A DNA stretch of 64,000 nt from Linanthus parryae. Lineage: Eukaryota; Streptophyta; Magnoliopsida; Ericales; Polemoniaceae. The stretch is taken from NCBI GenBank assembly GCA_023055425.1, contig JALGPY010000010.1, positions 18,759,363-18,823,362 on the forward strand, in the 5' to 3' direction. The position numbers and the translations under genes are program-made. Positions 1-11,249 of the stretch are shown piece after piece (the stretch's first letter is position 1; every line of letters begins with the position of its first letter). The notes under the pieces are model-generated. The model was not told the DNA's origin. It worked only from the letters and a program-made list of their open reading frames with translations, and made no database searches.

Positions 1-1336
1 AGGCTTGTTTGACGATTAGCTTGGAGTCTCCCATAACCGTCAAGTTGCTTACTTCTAGTGCCCTTGCTGAGCGAAGACCTGCGATGAGAGCTTGATACTC
101 TGCTTCATCGTTGGTGACTGTGAAGTCAAGCTTTGCTGACATCTGTATGACCTCTCCATCTGGTTTGGTCAAGACTATCCCAATTCCTCCTCCTTTCCTT
201 GTGGATGACCCGTCGAAATGGAGCGTCCAATAGGGAAACTCAACTGCGTAGATTTCAGGTCCCTCCAGTTCTTCCTCAATCACAGGCTCATGACTGTTAT
301 CGGGGAACTGTGCTAGCAAATCCGCCACCGCTTGCAACTTGATTGCTCGGGGTCGAACACATGTGATGTCATATTGAGCAATGGTCATGTACCATTTTGC
401 CAATCTTCCCCCAGGAGTAGTGTGAGTCAGAAGATACCGTATAGGATCACTCTTTGTGACCACTACCACTTTGTGCAAAGCAAAATAGTGCTTTAACTTC
501 TCTATTACAAAGAATAAGTCAAGGCAATGACGTTCGATGTCCGTGTACCTTGATTCTGCTGGCTGCACTATGCGAGAAATGTAGTAGATCGGCCTTTCTT
601 GCCCCTCATACTCCTGAGTCAGGAGTGCCCCTATGGACCTCTTCGTTGACGTCAAGTACAACAAGAGTGGTGATTCGAGATGAGGCGCGATCATTACCTT
701 TGGCGATGTCAACAGGTCCTTTAGCCTTCCAAATGCAGCTTCGTGCTCCGTAGTCCAATTATATAGAGCGTCCTTCTTGATAAGATCGCTGAAACAGAAG
801 GTGATTTCGGCGATATCTGGGATGAACCTTCGCATGTAGGATAGCTTTCCCAAGAAGGTCTTCAAGGTACTTTGGTTGTGCGGCGCCGTCATGCTAGTGA
901 TTGCCGATACTTTCGCAGGATCAGGCTCTATTCCTTGACGATGTACCACACATCCCAGGAACTTCCCCGATGTTACTCCGAATGCGCACTTCATGGGGTT
1001 CATCTTTAATTGAAAGCTTCTGCATTTGTTGAACACTTTCCGCAAATTCCCTAGGTGGTCTGCCTCTTCCTTGTATTTGACAAGTAAATCGTCCACGTAG
1101 AATTCTACTTCCTTGTGCATCATGTCGTGAAACAGGGCCATCATGGCTCGCTGATAAGTTGCGCCTGCGTTCTTGAGACCAAAAGGCATAACGATGTAAT
1201 TGAAGACTCCCACCGGAGTGATGAATGCGTTTTTCCGTGCATCTTCGGGGTCCATCTTGATCTGATTGTACCAACTGAAGCCGTCCATGAAGCTGAACAT
1301 GCGATGACCCGCGGTTGAATCAATAAGCAGGTCGAT
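1..1336 (-). pseudogene. T1 reverse transcriptase palm and RNase H, partial
   Basis: Open without a stop from about 1336 to the window edge. The palm begins MDGFSWYNQIKM near 1290. The catalytic FYVDDLL motif lies near 1090-1110. Then come thumb and connection segments (GKLSYMRRFIPDIAEI near 830; PIYYISR near 585). The RNase H entry WTLHFDGSSTRKGGGIG is near 205-240, with its second and third acidic positions (NDEAEYQAL; MGDSKL) near 110 and 35. All visible catalytic residues are kept. The domain is cut by the window edge, with integrase expected further left. Confidence 0.8.
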
Positions 1337-1875
1337 GTGGGAAGTGGGAAATCATCTTTGGGGAAGAAACGATTAAGGTCCCGAAAATCCACGCAAATGC
1401 TAGCCAACCATGTGGGATGGTGATTCGGCTCGTTGAACTTAGCATTCAGAAGTTTGACAACTTCCTGCTTGATCTTAACGTTAAGCTCCGGTCTAAAGCT
1501 TCTCGTGCTCTGCTTTATCGGTTTGGCTCCCAGGATTACATCCAACCGGTGCATGGTGATGCTCGTGTCCAGACCAGGCATTTCATCGTATTCCCATGCG
1601 AACACGTCTTTGTACTCAGTCAGAAGTTGTAGTAATCTTTCTTCCTCCTCGCGTGTGAGGTCCGCACTTAGAAAGACTGGCCTCTTTTTTTCTTCACTCG
1701 GACTTAGGAACACGTCCTTCAGCTCCTGCTTTTGCGGCCTGGGTTTGTCTTCCATGCATTCGGGTGCTTCTTTTAGCTTCGCCTCTAAAACACTTGGCGT
1801 AGGTTTGTCTGGTTCAGTAACCTGCTCAATTTGATTGATTTGCTCAGGGATATCCCCATGCTCACGTGAGGACAC
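1337..1875 (-). pseudogene. T1 reverse transcriptase, N-terminal part
   Basis: After an acidic linker the frame reads LLTEYKDVFAWEYDEMPGLD, the standard entry to a plant gypsy RT. It then reads VDFRDLNRFFPKDDFPLP, the first RT fingers motif. At about 1345 the frame slips by one base; the continuation in the next frame is the palm domain annotated at 1-1336. The upstream protease frame ends at 1888, so this segment is separated from it by a stop. Confidence 0.75.
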
Positions 1876-1887
1876 CCCCGCGCACCT

Positions 1888-3117
1888 TCATATGCGATAG
1901 CATTTCTTCCCGTTGGCGTAGAAACTATCTATCTCCTTGCCTTCAGGATCATGTTTTGCCATCCTTTTCAGAGTATACACGTTCTTTCGCTGGTAGGCAA
2001 TCCGCGACACCTCTTCTCGCGTGGGCGGCTTTTCCTTGGCTTCCTCTCTTGTCACCATTACTCCTGCGGGTGACTGATCTTTGATATCCTCCCATTGGAG
2101 CAAAGGAGTGGGGTTGAACGGTCCCGGCGTTTGCTCATCTGCCATCTCAGTGAACCATACCGCCTCACTGAGATGCGCTTCATTCATGTTGAAAGGATTT
2201 ATCGAGGCTGGTATCTCAACTATTCTGTCATTCCAGATAGCTTTCATCACTTGGTGAGCCGTTGAAGGTACAGCATCAAAGCGATGAATCCAGGCCCGGC
2301 CTATAATCATGTGATACGTAGTGTTCGCATCTATGACATAAAATTTTGCTGAACACTTAATTTTGCCGATCTGGATGCCCAGACGGATCCATCCTATGGT
2401 CATTCTGGAGTCGCTTCCGAATCCCATCAGCGGGGATGGACGCTTTACGATCTTGTGCTCTGGAATTCTTGCTAATTTCAGAGTGTTGAGCGAGACAACA
2501 TTAACTGCCGCTCCTCCATTGACGAACGCTCTTCTTAACTCCACACCATTGATAAATGATGTTACATAAAGAGGCTTCTGGTGGCTCGCATATGTCTTCT
2601 TGTCGCTTGTGGAGAAGGTTGTGACCTTTTCTGTAGAGCGAGATGCCCTGAAAACCTTTCCAATAGAGACTACGATATCCTCCTCGTAATCTTCTGCTAT
2701 CCTCAGGATTGCCTTTGTCATCTCCTTCCGGCATTTCTCTGAGAAGTTCATCTCATCGAAGAACCTGCTGAACCCGTGCGACCCCTTCATCCGATCAGCA
2801 CGTTCGTCCTCAGTTTCTATGTTGTAGTCCTCGTCATTGTGGATCTCAGCAATGATGGGTAGACCATCCTCCGCAACCTCTTCAAGGTCCACAATCGAGA
2901 TCATGGCGACCTCTTTGCCCTTCGGCTCTTGCTTCGCATGGGCAGGCAGTGGATTGTTTCGCATGTCCTGCCTTTGATCGCTGACAATCAATTCGCCATT
3001 TTTCATATTTTGGCTTACCATGATCCTGAGCTTCCCCGGTGGCTGTAGGAGTACGGCGGGTCTCCTCTGCCGAGGTTGTCTCCGTGGAAGGTGATCTGTT
3101 ACTGACATCATCTTCAT
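1888..3117 (-). pseudogene. T1 aspartic protease region
   Basis: A 409-codon open frame. The first 60 residues are out-of-frame gag-like sequence. Around residue 190 comes the retropepsin segment LRRAFVNGGAAVNVVSLNTL, followed about 60 residues later by YHMIIGRAWIHRFDAVPST, a conserved plant gypsy protease pattern (IIGRxWxH). The catalytic position, normally aspartate in D[TSG]GA, reads asparagine (codon AAT). It joins the RT frame after a stop near 1888. Likely non-functional. Confidence 0.7.
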
Positions 3118-3124
3118 GAGACAT
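2882..3124 (-). pseudogene. T1 gag N-terminal remnant
   Basis: A frame opening MSHEDDVSNRSPSTETTSAE starts about 40 nt inside the LTR/primer-site junction, where gag should begin. It is polar and unstructured. Within about 80 codons the sequence already corresponds to the pre-protease region read in another frame. The large capsid domain and zinc knuckle expected for plant gypsy gag are absent, so most of gag appears deleted, with a frameshift at the join. Identification rests on position and composition. Confidence 0.5.
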
Positions 3125-3354
3125 GGTTGCTTGCAATGGTAAGTTCACGTCGGGTTCACCAAAATGTGTACAAGAGAATCCGGCAAAGAGATCTCTGTGT
3201 ACACCAAGGGCAGAGAATAGAAATGGCACAGGAAGTGTTGGGTTGTGTGTAGGGAGAGAGTAAGGCAATAGTACTGTGTAAGAGAGAGACAGAATTTTGG
3301 CAGAGCTTTTGCATATCTCGGGTCGTTCTCCCTGTATGGAAGGGTTAACGATCC

Positions 3355-3362
3355 TATATATA
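3355..3362 (-). promoter_or_regulatory. TATA-like box in T1 LTR
   Basis: TATATATA in an otherwise GC-containing LTR, oriented to drive T1 transcription leftward, about 190 bp before the LTR end. Position fits a U3/R boundary promoter. Not proven. Confidence 0.4.
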
Positions 3363-3501
3363 ACGGAGAATGTGACCGTTGCAGTGTGGTTAATGCGCCC
3401 ATCAATGGCGGCTTAATTAGCTTAACCACAACGGCACGTTCGTACGCGTATATAGGGACCGTTACAGCACGTTATCCGCGTATACCGGAACCGTTATGGG
3501 A

Positions 3502-3526
3502 TTGACCGGGTTTGACCGGGTTGACC
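3502..3526 (+). promoter_or_regulatory. Triple TTGACC (W-box-like) cluster in T1 LTR
   Basis: Three TTGACC hexamers start at 3502, 3512 and 3521, each followed by GGG. TTGAC[CT] is the core recognised by WRKY factors. They lie about 140 bp upstream of the TATA-like box in the direction of T1 transcription, so they sit in the presumed U3. A function is inferred. Confidence 0.35.
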
Positions 3527-3797
3527 GGGTTTATGGAGATCGTGCCATAAATCTCTCAAAGCAGTTACTAGGGGTCGCACACGGGCTTGGTTGTCGCTCG
3601 CGCGCGACAGGACTTACTCTAGCCTCCAAACCACTAAGTCCCTACAAGTCCCGTGCGGTGGTATGCGAGGGCCCTGTCTCGCAGCCCCCACGTGGATCAG
3701 CGCGGCTGGTGATCCAGTGTGTGTGGAGCACATTATGGTGTGCTGGATGATCGCCACGTGGCTAAGATCTTCTTGTCCAGAAAGCACTATCTACACA

Positions 3798-4766
3798 GGT
3801 AAAAGCTTGAAGTGCCTCAAGGCCTTGAAAGAGGATTCAAAGCTTTGGCACAAAAAGCTTGGTCACATTAGCTTGCATACTTTGAACAAATTGATCGCCG
3901 AAGATCTGGTAAGAGGATTACCATCTATTATGTTCAAAGATGATGAAGTATGCAAAGCCTATGCTCAGGGTAAGGAGAACAGAAACTCATTGAAGACAAA
4001 GAAGTTTGTAAGTTCTACTTGACCTATTGAATTACTTCACATGGATCTCTGTGGTCCTATGAGGACTCCAACTCCAAAAGGTAAGACGTATATGTTAGTT
4101 ATTGTAGATGACTATTCTAGATTTACTTGGGTTATGTTTCTGAAAGAAAATCTGAAGCCCTCTCTGAATTTTCAAAGCTTTGAAGAGAACTTCAAACCTT
4201 GAAAAACCTACCTATTGCTTCAATCATAAGTGATCATGGTAGAGAACTTGATTAACGTGAGGTTGATTTATTCTGTGTTAAGCATGGTATCTCTCATAAT
4301 TACTCTGCTCCTAGTACTCCTCAACAGAATGGAGTTGTTGAAAGAAAGAACAGGACTCTTGAAGATATGTCAAGAACAATGCTTTTAGAAAACAAGCTGC
4401 CAAAACACTATTGGGCAGAAGTTGTGAATACAGCAAACTATATTTTGAACAGGTGCTTGATCAGACATATCTTGAAGAAGACTCTCTATGAACTATTCAA
4501 AGGAACAAAGCCAAACATTTCATGTTTCAAACCCTTTGGTGCACATGTTTTGTCCACAACAATGGAAGGACAACTTGGGTAAGTTTGATGCAAGAAGTGA
4601 TGAAGGTATTTTTCTTGGTTACTCTCTAACTAGCAAAGCTTATAGAATTTTTAATAAAAGAACCAAGATGTTTGAAGAAAGTATTCATGTTATTTTTGAT
4701 AAAAGCTATGATGGTTCTTTGAGTGAAAGTTTTTCTGACTTGAATCTAAACAAGCATGAATCATAA
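3798..4766 (+). pseudogene. A pre-integrase and integrase, degraded
   Basis: Begins just after T1 with LKCLKALKEDSKLWHKKLGH, the copia pre-integrase histidine pair. Then comes CKAYAQGKENR, where the second zinc-binding Cys of CKACxxGK has become Tyr. In-frame stops and shifts break the core: HMDLCGP (first catalytic Asp) near 4040, SDHGRE (second) near 4230, and QNGVVERKN (Glu) near 4325. It ends with the C-terminal phrase DEGIFLGYSLTSKAYRIFNK, characteristic of SIRE-type integrases. Non-functional. Compare the better preserved B copy at 13020-14432. Confidence 0.8.
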
Positions 4767-4897
4767 GAAGAAGCTGAAAACTCACATGGTTTCAAGAAAG
4801 GTTCAGAAGGAAATAAAAGCCATTTTCAAGACCTTGAAAACAGGTCTCAAAGCCTTGAAAATAGAGATCAAATCCTTGATAAGGATGATCAGAAGAC

Positions 4898-6619
4898 ATG
4901 AGTGATCAGGCTACTACTTCAAGACCGGAGAAGCGATATGGAGAGCCTGAACCCTGGTCTCCAAGAAAGAGATTCATATATATTTCATCTCATCCATTTG
5001 ACAACATCATCTCTGATCCCACCACTGGTACACAAACAAGATCACAGTTAAAGAATCTTTGTGCTTTTAATGCTTTCTCTTGTAGAACCTAAGACTGTGA
5101 AAGAAGCATTAGAAGAAGCAGACTGGATTATAGCTATGCAAAATGAACTCAATGAGTTTGAAAGAAATAAGGTGTGGAACCTAGTTCCCCCACCAACAAA
5201 CCAGTCTATCATTGGTACCATATGGGTGTTCAGAAACAAATTGGATGAAAGTGGCAAAGTGATCAGGAACAAAGCAAGGTTAGTTGCTCAAGGCTACAAC
5301 CAAAAAGAAGGTATTGATTATGAGGAAAATTTTGCTCCTGCTTTCAAATATCAATTACAATTTTACTTTCCTTTGCATCCTACAAGAACATGAAACTATT
5401 TTAGGTGGATGTGAAATGTTCATTTTTGAATGGATACTTGCAAAAAGAAGCTTATGTTGCACAACCTCCTGGTTTCGAAAATGACAAGTTTCCAGATCAT
5501 GTTTACAAACTTGACAAAGCTCTTTATGGTTTGAAAAAAGCTCCAAGAGCTTGGTATGAAAGATTGTTTAAATTTTTACTTGAAAATGATTTCAAAATAT
5601 GATTAAAAGAATAGACCCTTTTCATAAAGACTCATGAGAAATATTTACTTGTAGTTCAGATCTATGTTGATGATATCTTATTTGGAGCTACTAATGATCT
5701 ATTGTGCAAAGAATTCTCAATTCTTATGAGCAGGGAATTTGAAATGAGCGTGATGGGAGAGCTGAACTTCTTCCTTGGACTTCAAATACATCAGATGAAG
5801 TGGGGCATTTTTCTACATCAAAGCAAGTACACTAGGGACTTGTTAAACAAGTATATTATGTCTCAATCCAATGAAATCAAGACCCCTATGAGTTCTACAC
5901 TGTCCTTAGATAATGATGAATCTGGTAAGAGTGTCAATGTGAAAGAGTATAGAGGTATGATTGGATCATTACTATACCTTACTTCCAGTAGACCAGATAT
6001 CATGTTCAGTGTATGTATGTGTGCAAGATTTCAAGCTGATCCAAATGAATCACACTTAACTGCTGTGAAAATAATCTTCAGATATCTAAATGGTACCAAA
6101 GACTTAGGGCTTTGGTATCCAAGACATTCTAACTTTTATTTGTGTGGATATTCAGATGCTGACTTTGCTGGTTACAAAGTTGATAGAAAAAACACTTCAG
6201 GAAGTTATCAATTCATTGGATCCTCCTTGATCAGTTGGCACTCCCAGAAACAAAACTAAGTTGCTTTATCAACAGCTGAAGCTGAATACATAGCTATTGG
6301 AGCCTGTTGCTCACAAGTATTATGGATTGCTCAACAGTTGAGAGATCTTAGATTTGATTTCAGAAGAGTACGTATCAAATGTGACAACACCAGTGCAATA
6401 TCAATCACAAAGAATCCAGTTCAGCATTCAAGAACCATGCACATTGATGTCAGACACCATTTCATCAGAGACCATGCTGAGAAAGGTGATATTGTTCTTT
6501 AATTTGTTGCTACTAACATGCAACTTGCAGATATCTTCACTAAACTATTGCCACATGAAAGATTTTCAGCTCTAAGACTGGAATTGGGTATGCTAAATAA
6601 AGATGCATTGGTTTAGGGG
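4898..6619 (+). pseudogene. A reverse transcriptase and RNase H, degraded
   Basis: RT starts near 5090 ([20 protein letters not shown]) and continues through [20 protein letters not shown]. After a frameshift comes [20 protein letters not shown] near 5410. The catalytic YVDD codons are intact near 5665. RNase H follows: YSDADFAGYKVDRKNTSG near 6150, an in-frame stop at 6257, then ALSTAEAEYIAIGACCSQ, DIFTKLLPHE and a terminal stop. At least four frame changes or stops. Copia order and sequence close to B. Confidence 0.8.
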
Positions 6620-7073
6620 GGGTGCAAGGTAAGAAAGGTAAATTCATATGTGTTTTCAAAGGTTTGAACAGATTTTCAAAGAATTGAAAATCTATCCAAA
6701 AATTTGATTTTATTTGCTTCAGTAAAATAGCGTTTCAAGACTTTGAAAGCCTTTTCAAAGCCTTGAAAATAAGTCTGTTAACTGATAGATCAATAACTCT
6801 TGGATCATTCAATATTGGGTGATATTTTTTTAGATATTTACTCAATATTGCCCCTACGCTTTTTCAAAATCTTTTTCTAGCCAAGTATAGTGTTAAGATA
6901 TTTGTTTCCAACGGCTTCAAAAATTTGAATCTTCTCTGATCATTACAAATCTTTTGAGATCAGGGAGAAATTGCATTTTCCTTTTTAAAATCAAACTCTA
7001 TTTTTATTTATCCTCTTCTCTTCTCCTTCTCTCCGTATCAATCCTACTTCTCTCTATTCTTATCCAAACCCTA
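6615..7073 (+). other. A spacer between pol and extra ORF
   Basis: Starts with a G-run (GGTTTAGGGGGGG) right after the RNase H stop. The same purine run follows pol in B (minus strand, near 11700). The rest is AT-rich, with four copies of the palindromic TTTCAAAGCCTTGAAA-type motif. It could hold the leader of a subgenomic or spliced message for the extra ORF; no splice site is evident. Confidence 0.45.
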
Positions 7074-7561
7074 ATGAGCACAAGAATAGCCTCTGACAAA
7101 ATCAAGATGGCTGGTGGTTCAAAGCCTAGTTCAGAGAAGAAAAGAAAGACCCATGTGGAAGAAATTCAAGATGTCAGTGAAGACTCCATATCAAAGGCCT
7201 CTACTGATGAAGAACTGGAGTCTTCTCCTCCCAAGAAGATGGTAAAGAAGGACCAGCTTCCAATTTCAGGCAAGAAGAAAAAGACTACAGAGAACACACA
7301 AGAAAATCAGAAGGGAATCCATATTGGAAGCCCTAAGAAGGACAAGAAAAAGGCAAATACATGGATCAAGGGAAAAGGAAAAGAAATCTACATTCCAGAC
7401 TCGGATTCAGATACTACTTTAGGTTCATATGGAGTGTATTCTTTATCCAAAAAGGAAAGACATGAGAAAGATCTTCCAGAAGCTGATTCAGTGTCAAATA
7501 CTGGAAGGAGAGATCATCACAAAATTTCCTCTGCACTGCAGAAAAAGGTGTACATGAAGAA
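7074..7561 (+). pseudogene. A extra ORF downstream of pol, first part (interrupted by B)
   Basis: ATG at 7074 opens a Lys/Ser/Glu-rich, probably disordered, nuclear-localisation-like protein: MAGGSKPSSEKKRKTH, then SDSDSDTT-like acidic patches. It is cut at 7561 by element B. With B and one copy of the AAGAA duplication set aside, the frame resumes at 18310 without shift and stops at 18490, giving about 222 codons. B's own extra ORF begins similarly but has a conserved globular segment that this copy lacks, suggesting an internal deletion. Function unknown. Confidence 0.6.
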
Positions 7562-9057
7562 TGAAAGTTTGTAATGCAGACTAAATACAGGACCAAAATA
7601 CTCTTGAAAGGGGGGTTGAATAGAGTATGGGAACTTTTTGCTATATCACAGAATTTAACTAAGTGATGCAATAAAATGACAGAAATCTCAAGGCTTTAAG
7701 ATTTTGCAAGATTAGTCAGAAACTTCTTAAGTATAAAATAAAGCTTCAAGGCCTTGAACTAGTACCAGTTCTAGATAGTTTGTAAACCCAATTTTTATTT
7801 GGATCACTTGCAAGAATATATAGCTAAACTGTAAAGTAAAGAACCATGGGCAATTTACAGAGTTCAGTCCCAATGGACCTAATCTCTTCCTGAGGGATCT
7901 AATCCCATCAGGATTGGGCAAACACTTCTTATTACTCACACAGAAATATCCCTAGATCTTCAAGCCTAAGTGAACTCCCTTACACCTATACATCTTGTGG
8001 TTCCATACCTATCTAGTATCAGCTACTAACTGTTGAGATAACAAGAACCTCTTGTTGTTCACTTGAAAAACTAACCACTAGGTTTTGTGAGGTATAAGAT
8101 ATACAGAAGATAAGCAGATTAAAAGTACAAAATAGAAGAACACGGTAGAAGAATCAGCTGAGAAAGCCTGGATGTGTTCTTCAAGAAAACTAGAATGATT
8201 GATCTTCTGAAACCACTTGATTGAAGCTTGAATTTTTGAGGATTCATAGTCTGATCTTCCACGAATGTATCTCTCCTTCTTTTCCTTTGATTTATGTTCT
8301 CTGTAAGCTTCTCTGTCTTTCAAATTCAAACCATCTTATATCTACTTCCAGCAACTGAATGAGAGATTTTAGGATCTCTGTTCCTGCAATTCCTCATCCT
8401 TTTTAACTGCATTTCAAAACAGCTCTGAGTAGATATCTGTTGGAGTTTGTTGTGATAAGACTGCACCCTTGAAAAACCTGCAACAACATTAAGCACAGCA
8501 ACAAACAAAATCCAAATATATAACAGCACTAAGTCTGTTTGGATATTCAGTTTTGGAACAAAGCTGAATCAAATAAATAACTTGATTACCAAACAATCAT
8601 ATAAACCAACACAAAACAATTTAAGACTTTTAAAATTCATTAAACAATCATAATAACAAAGATCAAATCCTGCAAGAGAGAATCAAGTTAGGTCTGTGAA
8701 AACTGTCAGCAGCTCAAGGCATATCTCAACGCCTTGGAGCTCTGAACATTCTTCACAGTATTTCAACTGTAACACCAGAGTTCTTTGATTCACTCTAATT
8801 ATGATATTTGCAATATGTTAGACATATAAAGAATAGATAACAAGAATATTTACAACAGATATCTGATCTTAAACATCGTATTAAACACCTCCAACACAAG
8901 ATTGTCAGATCACATTTCATAAGAAAGCATTTGTAAAGGCTTTGAGGCTTTGATCAATATCTCAAGGCCTTGGAGCCTTGAAGACTAAGAGAAAATTTGT
9001 CTTTCATCACTCTAAATGATTACTTCCAAAAACACACTTAGAAAACCTGAATCAACA
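7562..9057 (-). repeat. B 3' LTR
   Basis: On the minus strand it begins TGTTGATTCAGG after the polypurine tract and ends in CTTTCA at 7562. It matches 16810-18304 over its full length with scattered substitutions. It contains the palindromic CAAGGCCTTGA motifs and the C-tract hairpin near its end. Confidence 0.9.
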
Positions 9058-9068
9058 ATCTCCCCCTT
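9058..9068 (-). other. B polypurine tract
   Basis: On the minus strand AAGGGGGAGAT lies directly before the 3' LTR start TGTTGATTC. Same tract as in A. Confidence 0.7.
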
Positions 9069-9446
9069 GATGAAAGACAAAACCCATAATCTTCTGTAAA
9101 TATTCCTGCAACTTTTTGTAAGTATTAGATACCAAAATTTGTAGATACTGAACAAATAACACATATAAACATATCACATATATAAACAACTCATTCACAT
9201 AACCAAATGATTAAACCTTAAGTACATAACCTTAATCAGAACAAAATCACATCAAAATCACATAACCTTCTCCCCCTTTTTGACTTTCATCAAATAAAGG
9301 TGAAGAAATGTTGGATCATTACTCAGAGTCTTAACAAAAACTTTATTTTAACAAAAAATCCTTACTGAATTTCAAGGCCTTGAGATCAGAAAGAAGAGAA
9401 GAGAAAGAAGGAAAGAAAAGATCAAGGCTTTGGCTTTCACAAGTCT

Positions 9447-11249
9447 TCACTTCTTCTTTGATGCTTGGCCTTTCTTTGAGCCTTCTCCAACATCTTCATC
9501 AGTTTCAGCTTCATCTGCAGAATGATAATCTTCCTTTTCTGCATCCACTTCAGCAACAACTTCAGCAATGATTTCATCAACTTTCTTGTTCTTGACTTGC
9601 ACAGAATCTCCCTTTGTAGCTGCATCAACACCTGTGTCTTCTTCAGCTTCCTCATCATCCGTTTGCTCATATAGATCCTTTGAAGTGAGCACAACAGGAA
9701 TAGGATTCTTCTTCTTCTTCAAGAAATCTCCTAGCCTCTCATCTCAATTAACACTAGTTTCATCACTAGTAGCAGAAGGGATCTTCTCCAAATTCAAACC
9801 TTTCACGACAACATCCAGCTTGCCATTCATCACTCCCATCAAGGCTTTGAACTGATTAAACTCAGAAGATAAGTCAAACAACATCTGTCTAAGATCTTCA
9901 ATTTCCACCTGGTGTTTTTCAAACTTATCAACCAATTGATAATAATCTTCATTTATCTTGTCCCCTTGATGTTGTAGCCCCCTTAAGTTTGATAAAATTC
10001 TTCTCCTCAAGCTCAGCTTTAGACAACTCTGAATAAAACTTCCAATGTCCCTTTCCTGTCTGAACTACACCAATACTTTATAAAGCAGACTCATCAATCA
10101 ACCCAAATCCACCAGTTATCTTCTCCTCTCCTTTCACAGGCACCTCAAAATGTTGAAAGAAAAGAGGTAGTAGGTTGGCATAAGGAAGCGGATGGTTTCT
10201 GGTTCTGGTAGCACAGTAAATCATATTCTCCATGATCCCTGTTGGTAGATCAATCTCAAACCCTTGACATATCATGTACATCAGAATGAGAACCTTATCT
10301 GTTACCAGCTATCTTGACTTTTCTCTAGGAACAACACTTCTCATCAGAATTGTGAACAAGATTTTAGCTTCACGGTTGAGCACAGAGTGTGTCAACTGTT
10401 TGGGATCAGTAGGAACATCATCTATGAAGAACATAGCTTTGGCTTTGTCTAGCCATTATTTCCTATCAGGATAATCAGCAACATTATACTTCCTAGGAAT
10501 GCCAAGAACTTGGCAAAAGCACTATGGTCTAGCCTTAAATCTATTCCAGCTACCTTAGAGGTTAACACCAACTTATCTTCCCCTTCTTGGACCAAATTCA
10601 AGTAAAACAACCTAGTTAGCCTAGGATAAGCTTTAGAACTAGGATCTAAAACCTTCCAAACTGCAGATTCTCTTAACTTCCTCATGCAGTCAATATCCAA
10701 CTTGTCTAGTAATTCCTCATAAATCAAATTACAGAAAGCAACCTTAGAAGATGCATACCCTTTTATCCAAACACTCCTAACATCTGAACAAATGAACTAA
10801 TCAAAAGGAAGAGCATTTTTACCTTGAAAACCCTTTTTGGTTGCAGCAGCAACATGCTTAACCCTTGATTTATTTTCAGCAGGCTTATCCTTCTCTGGTT
10901 CTTCATCAGCAGATTTCTTCTTCTCAACATCAGCAGACTTCTTTTTTCCTTCCTTAGCAGACTTCCCTTTTTCTTCTCCATCTGGCTTTTTCTTGTATCC
11001 CCCTTTCTTCTTGTCTAACCTAGACTTATCATCACCCTGTACTTCTGTCTCCTTCTGTGGATCAACACTTGAACCTTCATCCCCTTTCTCTGTTCTGATC
11101 TTCTTTGCGGGAGGTGAAGCTTCATGCAAACTCTGTGTCCCTTCTGAATCCGAGTCAGAAATTGTAATCTTCTCCTTCTTGTTGGACCTCTTTTTGGATC
11201 TAGAAGAAGGCTTACCCTGTTGTTGAATCCTGGCTGATTTGTGCTCCAT
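9447..11249 (-). pseudogene. B extra ORF: plant-transposon-protein-like, downstream of pol
   Basis: Reading starts at 11249 (MEHKSARIQQQGKPSSRSKK). A Lys/Glu-rich disordered N-terminus of about 150 residues includes repeats KKKSADVEKKKSADEEPEKD. A globular part follows: KLRESAVWKVLDPSSKAYPR, TSKVAGIDLRLDHSAFAKFL, ICQGFEIDLPTGIMENMIYC, YANLLPLFFQHFEVPVKGEE. Then come a coiled-coil-like stretch (FEKHQVEIEDLRQMLFDLSS) and an acidic/basic tail ending in KKK. Stops near 10797, 10440, 10310 and 10078 and frame slips make it a pseudogene. The globular part resembles the 'putative plant transposon protein' family; that match is from memory. Its position after pol recalls the env-like third ORF of SIRE elements, but I see no signal peptide or membrane span. 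Confidence 0.6.

Larger units (their letters stand above)
1..3797 (-). mobile_element. T1: Ty3/gypsy LTR retrotransposon, 5' half (Tat-like), cut by window edge
   Basis: Read on the minus strand the order is LTR (3797-3165), a short gag remnant, aspartic protease region, reverse transcriptase and RNase H, running off the left edge before any integrase. Protease, RT and RNase H in this order without an integrase in front is Ty3/gypsy organisation. The RT phrase VDFRDLNRFFPKDDFPLP is typical of non-chromovirus (Tat-type) plant elements; the lineage is inferred. The LTR abuts a copia integrase fragment at 3798, so T1 inserted into element A. The five bases GGTAA at 3798-3802 should recur beyond the left edge if they are the target duplication. 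Frameshifts and a gag deletion make this copy defective. Confidence 0.88.
3165..3797 (-). repeat. T1 5' LTR
   Basis: About 633 bp, bounded by the inverted ends TGTGTA and TACACA. Immediately inside, on the minus strand, lies TTTTGGTGAACCCGACGTG, the expected place for a primer-binding site; I do not assign the tRNA. The LTR contains a TATA-like stretch at 3355-3362 and three TTGACC boxes at 3502-3526. Only one LTR of the element is in the window. Confidence 0.75.

Noticed and set aside
6954..7073. Upstream extension of A's extra ORF (MRSGRNCIFLFKIKLYFYL) as a signal peptide
   Set aside because: Hydrophobic by AT-rich composition; B's ORF starts at the position matching the ATG at 7074, so the extension is probably untranslated leader.
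10837..11226. 129-codon plus-strand frame rich in Ser/Phe
   Set aside because: Antisense shadow of B's Lys/Glu-rich extra ORF.
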